Positions 5,692 through 12,930 of a DNA stretch of 13,785 bases are shown piece after piece. The stretch is from positions 1 through 13,785 of the forward strand of contig JAFGNY010000313.1 in assembly GCA_016926765.1 (NCBI GenBank), written 5' to 3'. The position numbers and the translations under genes were made by a program. The DNA is from Bacteroidales bacterium. Its GTDB lineage: Bacteria > Bacteroidota > Bacteroidia > Bacteroidales > FEN-979. The first letter of the stretch is position 1. Each line of letters opens with the position of its first letter. A model generated the notes under the pieces. The model was not told the DNA's origin, made no database searches, and was given only the letters and a program-made list of their open reading frames with translations.

Positions 5692-6902
5692 CGAACCTTC
5701 CGCATATCTATATCGCACTGCCGGTCATGGATGAACCTGAATGGCTTCCGGTCATCCTCAGCTTGCTTGGGAAGCAGAATTTCAGCCGCTTCACATTGGT
5801 TGTCTGTATCAATCAGCCGGATGCCTGGTGGGATGATCCGTCAACCTCAGCACTCTGTGAGACAAATGCCCTGAGTCTTGCCTTGCTGAATGGTTTACGC
5901 GATTTTCGCATCGAGGTGATTGACAAAAGTTCGAAGGGTGCCGGCTGGACAGGAAAGAGACATGGCGTTGGATGGGCCAGGAAAACCATCATGGACCATA
6001 TTTCCCGGGAAGCCGGTCCAACAGATATCCTATTGAGCCTGGATGCCGATACGGTTTTTTCGGAGAATTACCTTGGGTCAGTGGCAGAAACCCTGGCAGC
6101 CTACCCGAAGGCCACCGCGCTCTCAGTTCCTTATTTTCATCCTCTTCCTGAAGACCGGGTGGCAGCCAGAGCCATTCTCCGGTATGAGATCTATATGCGG
6201 TACTATGTTCTGAACTTGTGGCGTATCCGAAGTCCTTATGCTTTCACGGCCCTCGGATCAGCTATGGCTGTCCCTGTTTGGGCTTACCGGAAAGTGGGAG
6301 GGATGACGCCGAAACGAAGCGGAGAGGATTTTTATTTTCTCCAGAAGCTCAGGAAAGCGGGTGGATTGATCTGCCGGAACAGCGAATGCGTTTTTCCTGC
6401 AGCCAGATTTTCATCGCGTGTATTCTTTGGTACCGGTCCTGCAATGATCCGTGGTGCACAGGGGGACTGGAAAAGCTACCCAATCTATCCGTTCAGATTG
6501 TTTGATGAAATCGGGGAGAGCTACCTGCGGTTTCATGAACTATATTCTATTTTCACCGAAACATCCGTGACCCGATTTCTTCAGAAACAGACAGGGGATG
6601 AGGATCCCTTTGAGACATTACGGAAAAATGCAACAGACGTAAAGCAATTTGTCAAAGCGTGTCACGAAAAATTCGACGGGCTTCGGATTCTTCAATTCCT
6701 CAAACAGAGGCAAAAAGAGGTTGGAGGTCTTGATGAAGAAAACCTGACTGAATGGCTTGAAATGTTCTGTCCCGGATTTCAGCTTCGCGATAAAAAGAGC
6801 TTTTCATTTACAGAAAGCAGTATTGAAGAGCTCGATGAACTCCGGAATTTTCTTTTCTGGGAAGAGGAGAAGTCCCGGGAAAGCGACCTTCTCTTGAGAT
6901 AA
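5688..6902 (+). CDS. Glycosyltransferase, family 2 (GT-A fold)
   Basis: The 404-residue product has the features of a GT2 enzyme, which moves a sugar from a nucleotide-sugar donor. They are an N-terminal strand HIYIALPVMDEPEWL (residues 6-20), the metal-binding DxD motif in LLSLDADTVFSENYL (D119, D121), an acceptor-side GSAMAVPVWAYRKVGG, and the catalytic-type SGEDFYFLQKLRKAGG (E213, D214). A VFPAARFSSRVFFGTG segment follows, then a helical C-terminal region (about 260-404) that I do not recognise. No membrane segment is clear, so it is probably cytoplasmic or membrane-peripheral; donor and acceptor are unknown. The start is TTG, overlapping the protease stop as TTGA. The first ATG (codon 14) would delete the first strand, which supports the TTG. 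The gene ends 18 nt from the convergent sucC. Confidence 0.85.
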   Translation: MTNLPHIYIALPVMDEPEWLPVILSLLGKQNFSRFTLVVCINQPDAWWDDPSTSALCETNALSLALLNGLRDFRIEVIDKSSKGAGWTGKRHGVGWARKTIMDHISREAGPTDILLSLDADTVFSENYLGSVAETLAAYPKATALSVPYFHPLPEDRVAARAILRYEIYMRYYVLNLWRIRSPYAFTALGSAMAVPVWAYRKVGGMTPKRSGEDFYFLQKLRKAGGLICRNSECVFPAARFSSRVFFGTGPAMIRGAQGDWKSYPIYPFRLFDEIGESYLRFHELYSIFTETSVTRFLQKQTGDEDPFETLRKNATDVKQFVKACHEKFDGLRILQFLKQRQKEVGGLDEENLTEWLEMFCPGFQLRDKKSFSFTESSIEELDELRNFLFWEEEKSRESDLLLR

Positions 6903-6920
6903 AAAATTACGTGTACCAGG

Positions 6921-8111
6921 TCAGTTCAATACCTGAGTTACCAGGTTCGCTGCTTCCTGCAGTGTGATAGCTGAATGGACACGCAGTCCCGATTCGTCGA
7001 TCAGCTTTTTTCCCTCTTCGGCATTAGTTCCCTGGAGTCTTACAATAATAGGAACAGGGATGTCGCCGATGTTGTGGTAGGCATCCACCACTCCCTGAGC
7101 TACGCGGTCGCAGCGGACAATCCCTCCGAAAATATTCAGGAGGATTGCCTTGACGTTTGGGTCTTTCAGGATGATCCTGAAACCCTCTTCCACACGTTTG
7201 GCATTGGCGCTGCCTCCCACGTCGAGGAAGTTGGCAGGCTCACCACCCGAGAGTTTTATGATATCCATAGTAGCCATGGCTAATCCTGCTCCATTGACCA
7301 TACAACCTACATTCCCATCAAGCTTCACATAATTGAGGTCGAAGGCGGTAGCCTCAACTTCGATGGGGTCCTCTTCGTCAAAATCGCGCATGGCAATAAT
7401 GTCGGGATGCCGGAACAACGCATTGTTGTCGATTGTCAGCTTGGCATCGGCAGCCAGAATTTTATTGTCAGAGGTTTTAAAGACCGGGTTGATCTCAACC
7501 AGTGACGCATCGGAGTTGATATAGGTGTTATAAACTCCTTTAACAAAAAGAACCATATTTTTATTTGCCTCTCCCGATAGTCCCAGGTTGAATGCGACCT
7601 TCCTGGCCTGAAACGACTGCAAGCCGATAACAGGATCAATCTCTTCGGTAAAGATCAGATCAGGAGTCTCTTCAGCCACCTTTTCAATATCCATCCCTCC
7701 GCGTGGGGAGTACATCAGGATAATATGGCCCTTTTGCCTGTTCAGCAACACGCTGAAGTAAATCTCAGCAGGTTCTGTTGGCCCGGGATAGTAAATGTTT
7801 TGCTCAACATACACTTTTCTTACTTTCTTTCCTTTGGCGCCTGTCTGGGGAGTTACCAGGTTCATTCCAATGATCTGGTCGGCATAGTCCTTAACTTCTT
7901 CCAGAGAATTGGCGACTTTTACACCGCCGCCTTTCCCCCGGCCACCAGCATGTACCTGTGCCTTGATGACCCATTTGTCAGTTCCTGAAGAGTTTTGAAT
8001 TACTTCTGCAGCTTCAACGGCTTCCTTTGATGTGTTTGCCAGGATCCCTTCAGGAACCAGAACACCGTTTTTCTTCAGTAACTGCTTGCTTTGGTATTCG
8101 TGTAGATTCAT
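6921..8111 (-). CDS. sucC: Succinyl-CoA ligase (ADP-forming), beta subunit
   Basis: The 396-residue product is close to full length for SucC (388 in E. coli). With SucD it converts succinyl-CoA, ADP or GDP and phosphate to succinate, CoA and ATP or GTP in the TCA cycle. The N-terminal ATP-grasp domain opens MNLHEYQSKQLLKKNGV and includes AQVHAGGRGKGGGVK (51-65) and the metal-site EINP (207-210). The C-terminal CoA-ligase domain has VNGAGLAMATMDIIKLSGG (272-290), FLDVGGSA (295-302), and NIFGGIVRCD (326-335). sucD is not within the window, so the two subunits are encoded apart, as occurs in some Bacteroidota. The start ATG at 8111 follows a strong promoter match. The gene reads toward the glycosyltransferase, with no strong terminator seen between them. 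Confidence 0.98.
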   Translation of the reverse strand: MNLHEYQSKQLLKKNGVLVPEGILANTSKEAVEAAEVIQNSSGTDKWVIKAQVHAGGRGKGGGVKVANSLEEVKDYADQIIGMNLVTPQTGAKGKKVRKVYVEQNIYYPGPTEPAEIYFSVLLNRQKGHIILMYSPRGGMDIEKVAEETPDLIFTEEIDPVIGLQSFQARKVAFNLGLSGEANKNMVLFVKGVYNTYINSDASLVEINPVFKTSDNKILAADAKLTIDNNALFRHPDIIAMRDFDEEDPIEVEATAFDLNYVKLDGNVGCMVNGAGLAMATMDIIKLSGGEPANFLDVGGSANAKRVEEGFRIILKDPNVKAILLNIFGGIVRCDRVAQGVVDAYHNIGDIPVPIIVRLQGTNAEEGKKLIDESGLRVHSAITLQEAANLVTQVLN

Positions 8112-8137
8112 ATATATATCCGTCTTAAACGAGGCTT

Positions 8138-8168
8138 CAAAAGTACAAACTCGCCACCGGATTTCAAA
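8138..8168 (-). promoter_or_regulatory. Bacteroidota-type promoter of sucC
   Basis: Read leftward, TTTG (8165-8168) is followed after exactly 19 nt by TACTTTTG (8138-8145), a full match to the TTTG-N19-TAnnTTTG consensus. The expected start is near 8131, giving a leader of about 20 nt before the sucC ATG at 8111. Confidence 0.78.
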
Positions 8169-8178
8169 ATAACATTAG

Positions 8179-8186
8179 TAACTTTG
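8179..8186 (+). promoter_or_regulatory. Candidate -7 box of lolD
   Basis: TAACTTTG at 8179-8186 matches TAnnTTTG and lies 17 nt before the lolD ATG (8204), giving a leader of only about 10 nt. No TTG lies at the right distance upstream. The element that should hold its -33 contact is interwoven with the sucC promoter on the other strand. Confidence 0.5.
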
Positions 8187-8203
8187 CCATTTATTTAAAG
8201 AAA

Positions 8204-8857
8204 ATGATTGTTGCAAGGGATATCCATAAGTCATTCGGTTCTCTGGAAGTATTGAAAGGGATCAGCATGGAGGTTCAGAAAGGGGAGATCATCTCCATTG
8301 TCGGAGCTTCCGGAGCGGGGAAATCCACATTGCTTCATATCCTTGGAACGCTTGATACAGCGGATTCGGGAGTCGTTGAGGTAGGAGATGTTTCACTCCA
8401 GAAGATGAATGAAAAAAGGCGTTCGGATTTTCGTAACCGGCAGATTGGATTTGTATTTCAGTTTCATCATTTGCTCCCCGAGTTTACGGCTCTTGAAAAT
8501 ATCTGTATTCCTGCTTTCATTGCCAAACGGTCGCGCCGCGATGCCAGAAACAGAGCCAGGGAACTTCTCTCATTCATGAGGCTGGAGGATCGTGCGGATC
8601 ATAAACCCTCTGAGCTTTCGGGAGGTGAGCAGCAACGGGTGGCCGTTGCCCGTGCCCTGGTCAATAATCCCGGTGTCATTTTTGCTGATGAACCGTCGGG
8701 CAATCTGGATTCCGCCTCGGCAGTAGAGCTCCATAAGCTTTTCTTCGAATTGAGGGATCATTTCAATCAAACCTATGTGATCGTTACCCATAACGAGGAA
8801 CTGGCCGGAATGGCCGACAGGAAACTCACCATCAGGGATGGTATAATCGTTTATTGA
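8204..8857 (+). CDS. lolD: ABC transporter ATP-binding protein, LolD-type
   Basis: The 217-residue product is a single ATPase domain with every motif: Walker A GASGAGKST (34-42), Q-loop Q86 in VFQFHHLLPEFTALEN, signature LSGGEQQRVAVARAL (138-152), Walker B VIFADEP (158-164), and the switch histidine H196 in VIVTHNEEL. VFQFHHLLPEFTALEN followed by the short spacer is typical of LolD, the ATPase that drives release of lipoproteins from the inner membrane for transport to the outer membrane. LolC/LolE-type permeases are not adjacent, and LolD is often encoded alone in Bacteroidota. The similar MacB or FtsE ATPases are alternatives but fit less well. A candidate promoter lies directly upstream. 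The frame of the next gene overlaps its stop (TTGA), although the likely start is 41 nt downstream. Confidence 0.88.
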   Translation: MIVARDIHKSFGSLEVLKGISMEVQKGEIISIVGASGAGKSTLLHILGTLDTADSGVVEVGDVSLQKMNEKRRSDFRNRQIGFVFQFHHLLPEFTALENICIPAFIAKRSRRDARNRARELLSFMRLEDRADHKPSELSGGEQQRVAVARALVNNPGVIFADEPSGNLDSASAVELHKLFFELRDHFNQTYVIVTHNEELAGMADRKLTIRDGIIVY

Positions 8858-8898
8858 TTTTCCGCAAAATTAATTTCCAGAATCAGCGTTTACACAAT

Positions 8899-11800
8899 AT
8901 GAACAGAAGTTTACGGAAACGATCCAGTTATCTCCTTATCTCAACCCTTTTTATCGCTTCTCTGGCAATTGCTTCCGGGTGGTTTCTGATCCTCACTCCT
9001 GCGCATCGGCAACTTACGCTACCTCCTGATTCCACCATCTCCAGCCAGAATCCTTCTTCCGATTCTGCATACCAGAAGCTGGTTTATACCATGACCATGT
9101 TATTTAACCAGCAACGGTATGAAGAGTGTCTGGTCGTTCTGAAACAGGCCAGGGAACTGAAACCGGATGCTGTTTTTATCCAGGAACGGATCATCCGGGT
9201 GGAAGGGCTGATTGCCCAGCAGAAGAAAACCAGAGAGGAATACAGCAGGTTGATCTCCATGGCCGATGAGTATTTCACGAAAAAAGACTACCTCAATGCC
9301 AAAGCCTCCTACCAACTGGCTCTTGAGACCAAACCCAACGATACCTATGCCAAAGAGAGGTTAAAGCAGACGATGGAACTTCTTCGTTCCAATAAAGCAC
9401 AAAATATTCTGTATGATGTTACCCTGGCCGGCGCCGATAAATTGTTCGCAGCCGGGGATTATGAAAAAGCAAAGGTACAGTATGAGAATGCAGGCAACAT
9501 TCTCCCTGAGGAAATCTATCCCAAAGAGAAGATCAATGCCATTATCAAGATCCTGGTGGACCAACAGGTGAGGGATGAACTTTACCAGCAGGCAATTGCT
9601 GCAGGAGATGATTTTTATTCAACGAAAAGTTATCAGCGTGCCTTGCTTGAATACCAGAAAGCCCTTCTTCAAAAACCAGATGAATCCTATCCGAAAACCC
9701 GTATTGACGAACTTACCAGGATCCTGGCTGATCTCGCTGCTTTGGAACAGGCTTACAAAGAGGCCATTGCTCAGGCTGACCAACTCTTCGACGAAACCCG
9801 GTATGCCGATGCACGGAATGGTTACGGGGAAGCGCTGGAGTTGAAGCCACATGAGATGTATCCGGCTGACAAGATCAAAGAAATTGACGGGATCCTTGAC
9901 CGAATAGCTAAAGAAGATGCTGATTTTGATCATTTTGTAAACCTGGCCGACAGCTTTTATATGGAGAGAAACTTCATCCGGGCCCGGCAGAATTACCAAT
10001 TTTCACTTCGGATCAAACCCAACGAATCGTACCCCAAAGCGATGCTCGCCAAGACTGCCGAAGGCGTCGGAGCGCAGGAAGCAGATGCCATGGCTATGGA
10101 GCAGGCTTATCAGGCTGCCATTGCCAGAGCCGATCAGTTGTTTGAAGAGGAGATGTTGGCTGATTCAAAAGCGGAATATTCCAACGCACTTGCCTATAAG
10201 GCGGATGACGAATATGCCCGGCATCAGATCACCGAGATTGATGAACGCCTGGCTGCTGCTGCAGCCCGGCAAAAGGAGGTGGATGCCCAGTATATCCGGA
10301 TTCTTGAAAACGCTGACCGATTGTTCTCAGACAACCTCTATCCCCAGGCTAAGGAGCAGTACCAAAAAGCCATTCAGCTGAAACCCGGGGAGGCGTATCC
10401 AGTCGGGAAACTGGCGGAGGTTGATGAGATTCTCGCCCACCTTGAAGAACAGAAGGAGATCGATACAAAATACAGGGCCCTCATCGTGGAAGCGAACAAA
10501 CTCTTCACGGCGCGATCTTACGAACCGGCCAGGGCAGAATATGTTAAAGCTCTGGAAGTAAAGCCCTCCGAGCCCCTCCCGTCTGAAAGAGTCCACGAGA
10601 TTGATTCGATCCTGACTATCCTTGCCAACAGGGAAGCAATGGAGCTACGCTATGCCGGCCTGGTAGCCGCTGCGGATAACGCCTTGGAAGAGAAACATTA
10701 TCAGGCAGCATTGCAGGGATATCAGGAAGCAATTGGGTTGAAACCGAAAGAAGCCTATCCGGCCGGAAAGATCCGTGAGATCAACGAAATACTTGCAGGG
10801 ATTGCCTACGAAGAGAAACGGGAAGCCGATTACCTGACAGCAATTAAAGCGGGTGACAGCCTGCTGGAGGGGACAGCCTACAAGCCTGCAAAAGAGGCCT
10901 ATGAGTCTGCCCTTGCTCTGAAACCCGGAGAGGCTTACCCTGCATCAAAGGTTGAGGAGATTGATGCTTTGCTTGCTGAACGTGCCCGGCTACAGACATT
11001 AAACCAGCAATACGATGAAGCAATAGCTACAGCTGATCAGCTTTTTACATCCAGCGCCTGGACAAAAGCCAGGGAATCATACCAGCAAGCTCTGGCCCTG
11101 AAGCCTGAAGCCATCTATCCGGCGGAGAAAATGGAAGCGATTGATGAAAAGCTGGCTGAAATTGAACGGGAACAAGCATTGAATCAACAATACAGGGAGG
11201 TGATGGCCTCAGCGGAGAAATTCTTTTCAGCCACAAAATATGATTCAGCACGGGACACATTTATCTATGCTCAAACGATTAAACCTGCTGAAGCCCTTCC
11301 TGACCGGAGAATCGCACAGATTGACAGCATTCTTGCAGCCATCGCGAACCAGCAGGCACTGGATGAAAAATATGCCGGATTGATTGCCTCTGCCGACAAA
11401 CTGCTGCTGGCTAAAGAGTATCAGGCTTCCAGGGAGGGATACGCCCAGGCGCTGGAATTAAAACCGGGAGAAGGATATCCGGCTTCCAAACGGGATGAGA
11501 TTGATGCAATCCTTGCTGAGATCGCACGGAAGGAAACGCTGGAGTTACAGTATTCTCAGGCAATTAAACGTGGTGACAGCCTCTTTACAGCTACCCTTCT
11601 GACTTCTGCTAAAGAGGCATTCGAAACAGCTTCCGGGCTGAAACCAGAAGAGAGTTATCCGAAAACAAAGCTGGCGGAAATTGGTCTGGCATTGGCAGAG
11701 ATAGCCCGGCAACAGGCAATGGATAAACAATACATGGAAGAGATAGAGACAGGCGACAGGTTATTTGCGGAAAAAGCGTGGGAACCTGCCATTGCTGCCT

Positions 11801-12930
11801 ACAAACGGGGACAGGAGGTGAAACCTTCGGAAGAGTATCCGGCACAGCAGATCGGGAAAATTGATTCCATCAGGCTTGAGATCGCCAGGCAGCAAAAGAT
11901 CGATGAGCAGTACCAGGTGCTCATCCTTCATGCAGATCAGCTCTTCGGTCAACGGTTGCTTGATTCGGCAAGAGCGGCCTTTTCCAGAGCAGGTGAATTA
12001 AGGCCGGAGAAGAGCTACTGGCAGGAGCAGATTGCCCAGATTGACCACATCCTGGCGGAGCAAAAAAGATTGAATGAGGAGTATCAGGCAGCAATCACAC
12101 ACGCGGATGCGTTGCTGGCCGGACAACAATACGAAGAGGCACGTGAAGGTTATCAGAATGCTGCACTGATCAAATCCACAGAGAGTTACCCAAGGGAGAA
12201 GATCAAGGAGATCAACCAAATCCTCGCTGAGATCCAGGGAAGGAGGCAGACGTTTGACAAATTGGTAGCTAACGGAGATCAGTTTTTCAGTCGTAAAGAA
12301 TATTATAAAGCAAAAGAGAATTTTGACCAGGCGCTCGAACTTTTTCCGGATGAAAGCTATCCGAAAGAGAGATTACACCTCAGTGATGTCAGGATCGACA
12401 GCATTTTCAGGGCCAATAAAGCTGATTTTGACAAAGCAGTAGGGGAGGGCGACAGCTTTTTCAATACGTTTGAGTACGATAGGGCGATTGACGCCTACAC
12501 GCGTGCCATCACCTTTTTACCCAATGAGGATTATCCCCGTCAGATGATCGCCAAGATCAGGAAGACAATCTCGGAGAATGCGATCGCTGATGTTCTCAAC
12601 ACACCGGTGGTCATCAAAGCGGGTGAAGAACAGCGGTTTCCCTTTGAACCGGTCAACGTTGCCTCCCGGAGGAATAATTTCATCTATCTGAAAGTCAGGA
12701 ATCTTACGCAAAACAGCTTCAACATCCTCATGCGGTACGGCAAGGGGGATCAGACGAGCGGCGGGTTGGCCATCCGAAATATTTCCGCAGACGGGGAAGT
12801 CAACGAACGCTTGATTAGCGTGAAAGATCAGGATCCGTGGTATCGGGAAGACAATAACTGGATCAGTATTTACCCTCAGGGTGGCGATGTGGAGGTTTCA
12901 TTCATCCAGGTTTCCAGGGCGATCAACTAA
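8899..12930 (+). CDS. Giant membrane-anchored TPR-like repeat protein
   Basis: The 1343-residue product is not an enzyme I can name. It has a basic N-terminus and one membrane segment (about residues 10-32, SYLLISTLFIASLAIASGWF), then about 20 tandem helical repeats (about 45-1226), then a C-terminal domain of about 109 residues. Each repeat has a TPR-like helix pair (A-x-ADQLF-x4-Y-x2-A-x4-Y-x2-AL) ending LKPxExYP, followed by an extra helix KIxEIDxILAxxAR. The N-in, C-out anchor predicts that the solenoid lies in the periplasm, where TPR arrays serve as scaffolds for protein complexes. The ATG at 8899 is preferred: the frame runs to a TTG at 8854 overlapping the lolD stop, but the signal-anchor begins naturally at this ATG. 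It follows lolD closely and probably shares its transcript. Its 3' end overlaps the convergent histidine kinase by 33 nt. Ala, Glu and Lys dominate. Confidence 0.88.
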   Translation: MNRSLRKRSSYLLISTLFIASLAIASGWFLILTPAHRQLTLPPDSTISSQNPSSDSAYQKLVYTMTMLFNQQRYEECLVVLKQARELKPDAVFIQERIIRVEGLIAQQKKTREEYSRLISMADEYFTKKDYLNAKASYQLALETKPNDTYAKERLKQTMELLRSNKAQNILYDVTLAGADKLFAAGDYEKAKVQYENAGNILPEEIYPKEKINAIIKILVDQQVRDELYQQAIAAGDDFYSTKSYQRALLEYQKALLQKPDESYPKTRIDELTRILADLAALEQAYKEAIAQADQLFDETRYADARNGYGEALELKPHEMYPADKIKEIDGILDRIAKEDADFDHFVNLADSFYMERNFIRARQNYQFSLRIKPNESYPKAMLAKTAEGVGAQEADAMAMEQAYQAAIARADQLFEEEMLADSKAEYSNALAYKADDEYARHQITEIDERLAAAAARQKEVDAQYIRILENADRLFSDNLYPQAKEQYQKAIQLKPGEAYPVGKLAEVDEILAHLEEQKEIDTKYRALIVEANKLFTARSYEPARAEYVKALEVKPSEPLPSERVHEIDSILTILANREAMELRYAGLVAAADNALEEKHYQAALQGYQEAIGLKPKEAYPAGKIREINEILAGIAYEEKREADYLTAIKAGDSLLEGTAYKPAKEAYESALALKPGEAYPASKVEEIDALLAERARLQTLNQQYDEAIATADQLFTSSAWTKARESYQQALALKPEAIYPAEKMEAIDEKLAEIEREQALNQQYREVMASAEKFFSATKYDSARDTFIYAQTIKPAEALPDRRIAQIDSILAAIANQQALDEKYAGLIASADKLLLAKEYQASREGYAQALELKPGEGYPASKRDEIDAILAEIARKETLELQYSQAIKRGDSLFTATLLTSAKEAFETASGLKPEESYPKTKLAEIGLALAEIARQQAMDKQYMEEIETGDRLFAEKAWEPAIAAYKRGQEVKPSEEYPAQQIGKIDSIRLEIARQQKIDEQYQVLILHADQLFGQRLLDSARAAFSRAGELRPEKSYWQEQIAQIDHILAEQKRLNEEYQAAITHADALLAGQQYEEAREGYQNAALIKSTESYPREKIKEINQILAEIQGRRQTFDKLVANGDQFFSRKEYYKAKENFDQALELFPDESYPKERLHLSDVRIDSIFRANKADFDKAVGEGDSFFNTFEYDRAIDAYTRAITFLPNEDYPRQMIAKIRKTISENAIADVLNTPVVIKAGEEQRFPFEPVNVASRRNNFIYLKVRNLTQNSFNILMRYGKGDQTSGGLAIRNISADGEVNERLISVKDQDPWYREDNNWISIYPQGGDVEVSFIQVSRAIN
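9160..12576 (+). repeat. Tandem coding repeats, 20 anchors at 171-183 nt
   Basis: Taking the lysine-position codon of the LKPxExYP motif as anchor, the codons begin at 9160, 9331, 9502, 9673, 9844, 10015, 10198, 10381, then every 180 nt to 12001, and at 12172, 12343 and 12517. Intervals are five of 171 nt, two of 183, nine of exactly 180, two of 171 and one of 174. All are multiples of three. Nucleotide identity between units is low, so the amplification is old and held by selection on the protein. Confidence 0.9.
12601..12927 (+). other. C-terminal domain of the repeat protein, not recognised
   Basis: Residues about 1235-1343 leave the repeat pattern. The stretch has alternating hydrophobic and polar residues with many Val, Ile, Phe and Asn (VVIKAGEEQRFPFEPV, FIYLKVRNLTQNSFNILMRY, WISIYPQGGDVEVSFIQV), consistent with a beta sandwich. 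No catalytic motif is seen. A ligand-binding or partner-docking end domain is inference. Confidence 0.5.

Noticed and set aside
8854..8898. TTG start of the repeat gene overlapping the lolD stop
   Set aside because: It would put 15 extra residues before the basic start of the signal-anchor; the ATG at 8899 gives a normal one. The overlap is kept only as an alternative.
9575..9844. Open frames in alternative frames and on the reverse strand across the repeat region
   Set aside because: They repeat with the period of the real gene and follow from its biased composition; the same applies to 10085-10381 and the leftward frames at 9619-9999 and 11609-11845.
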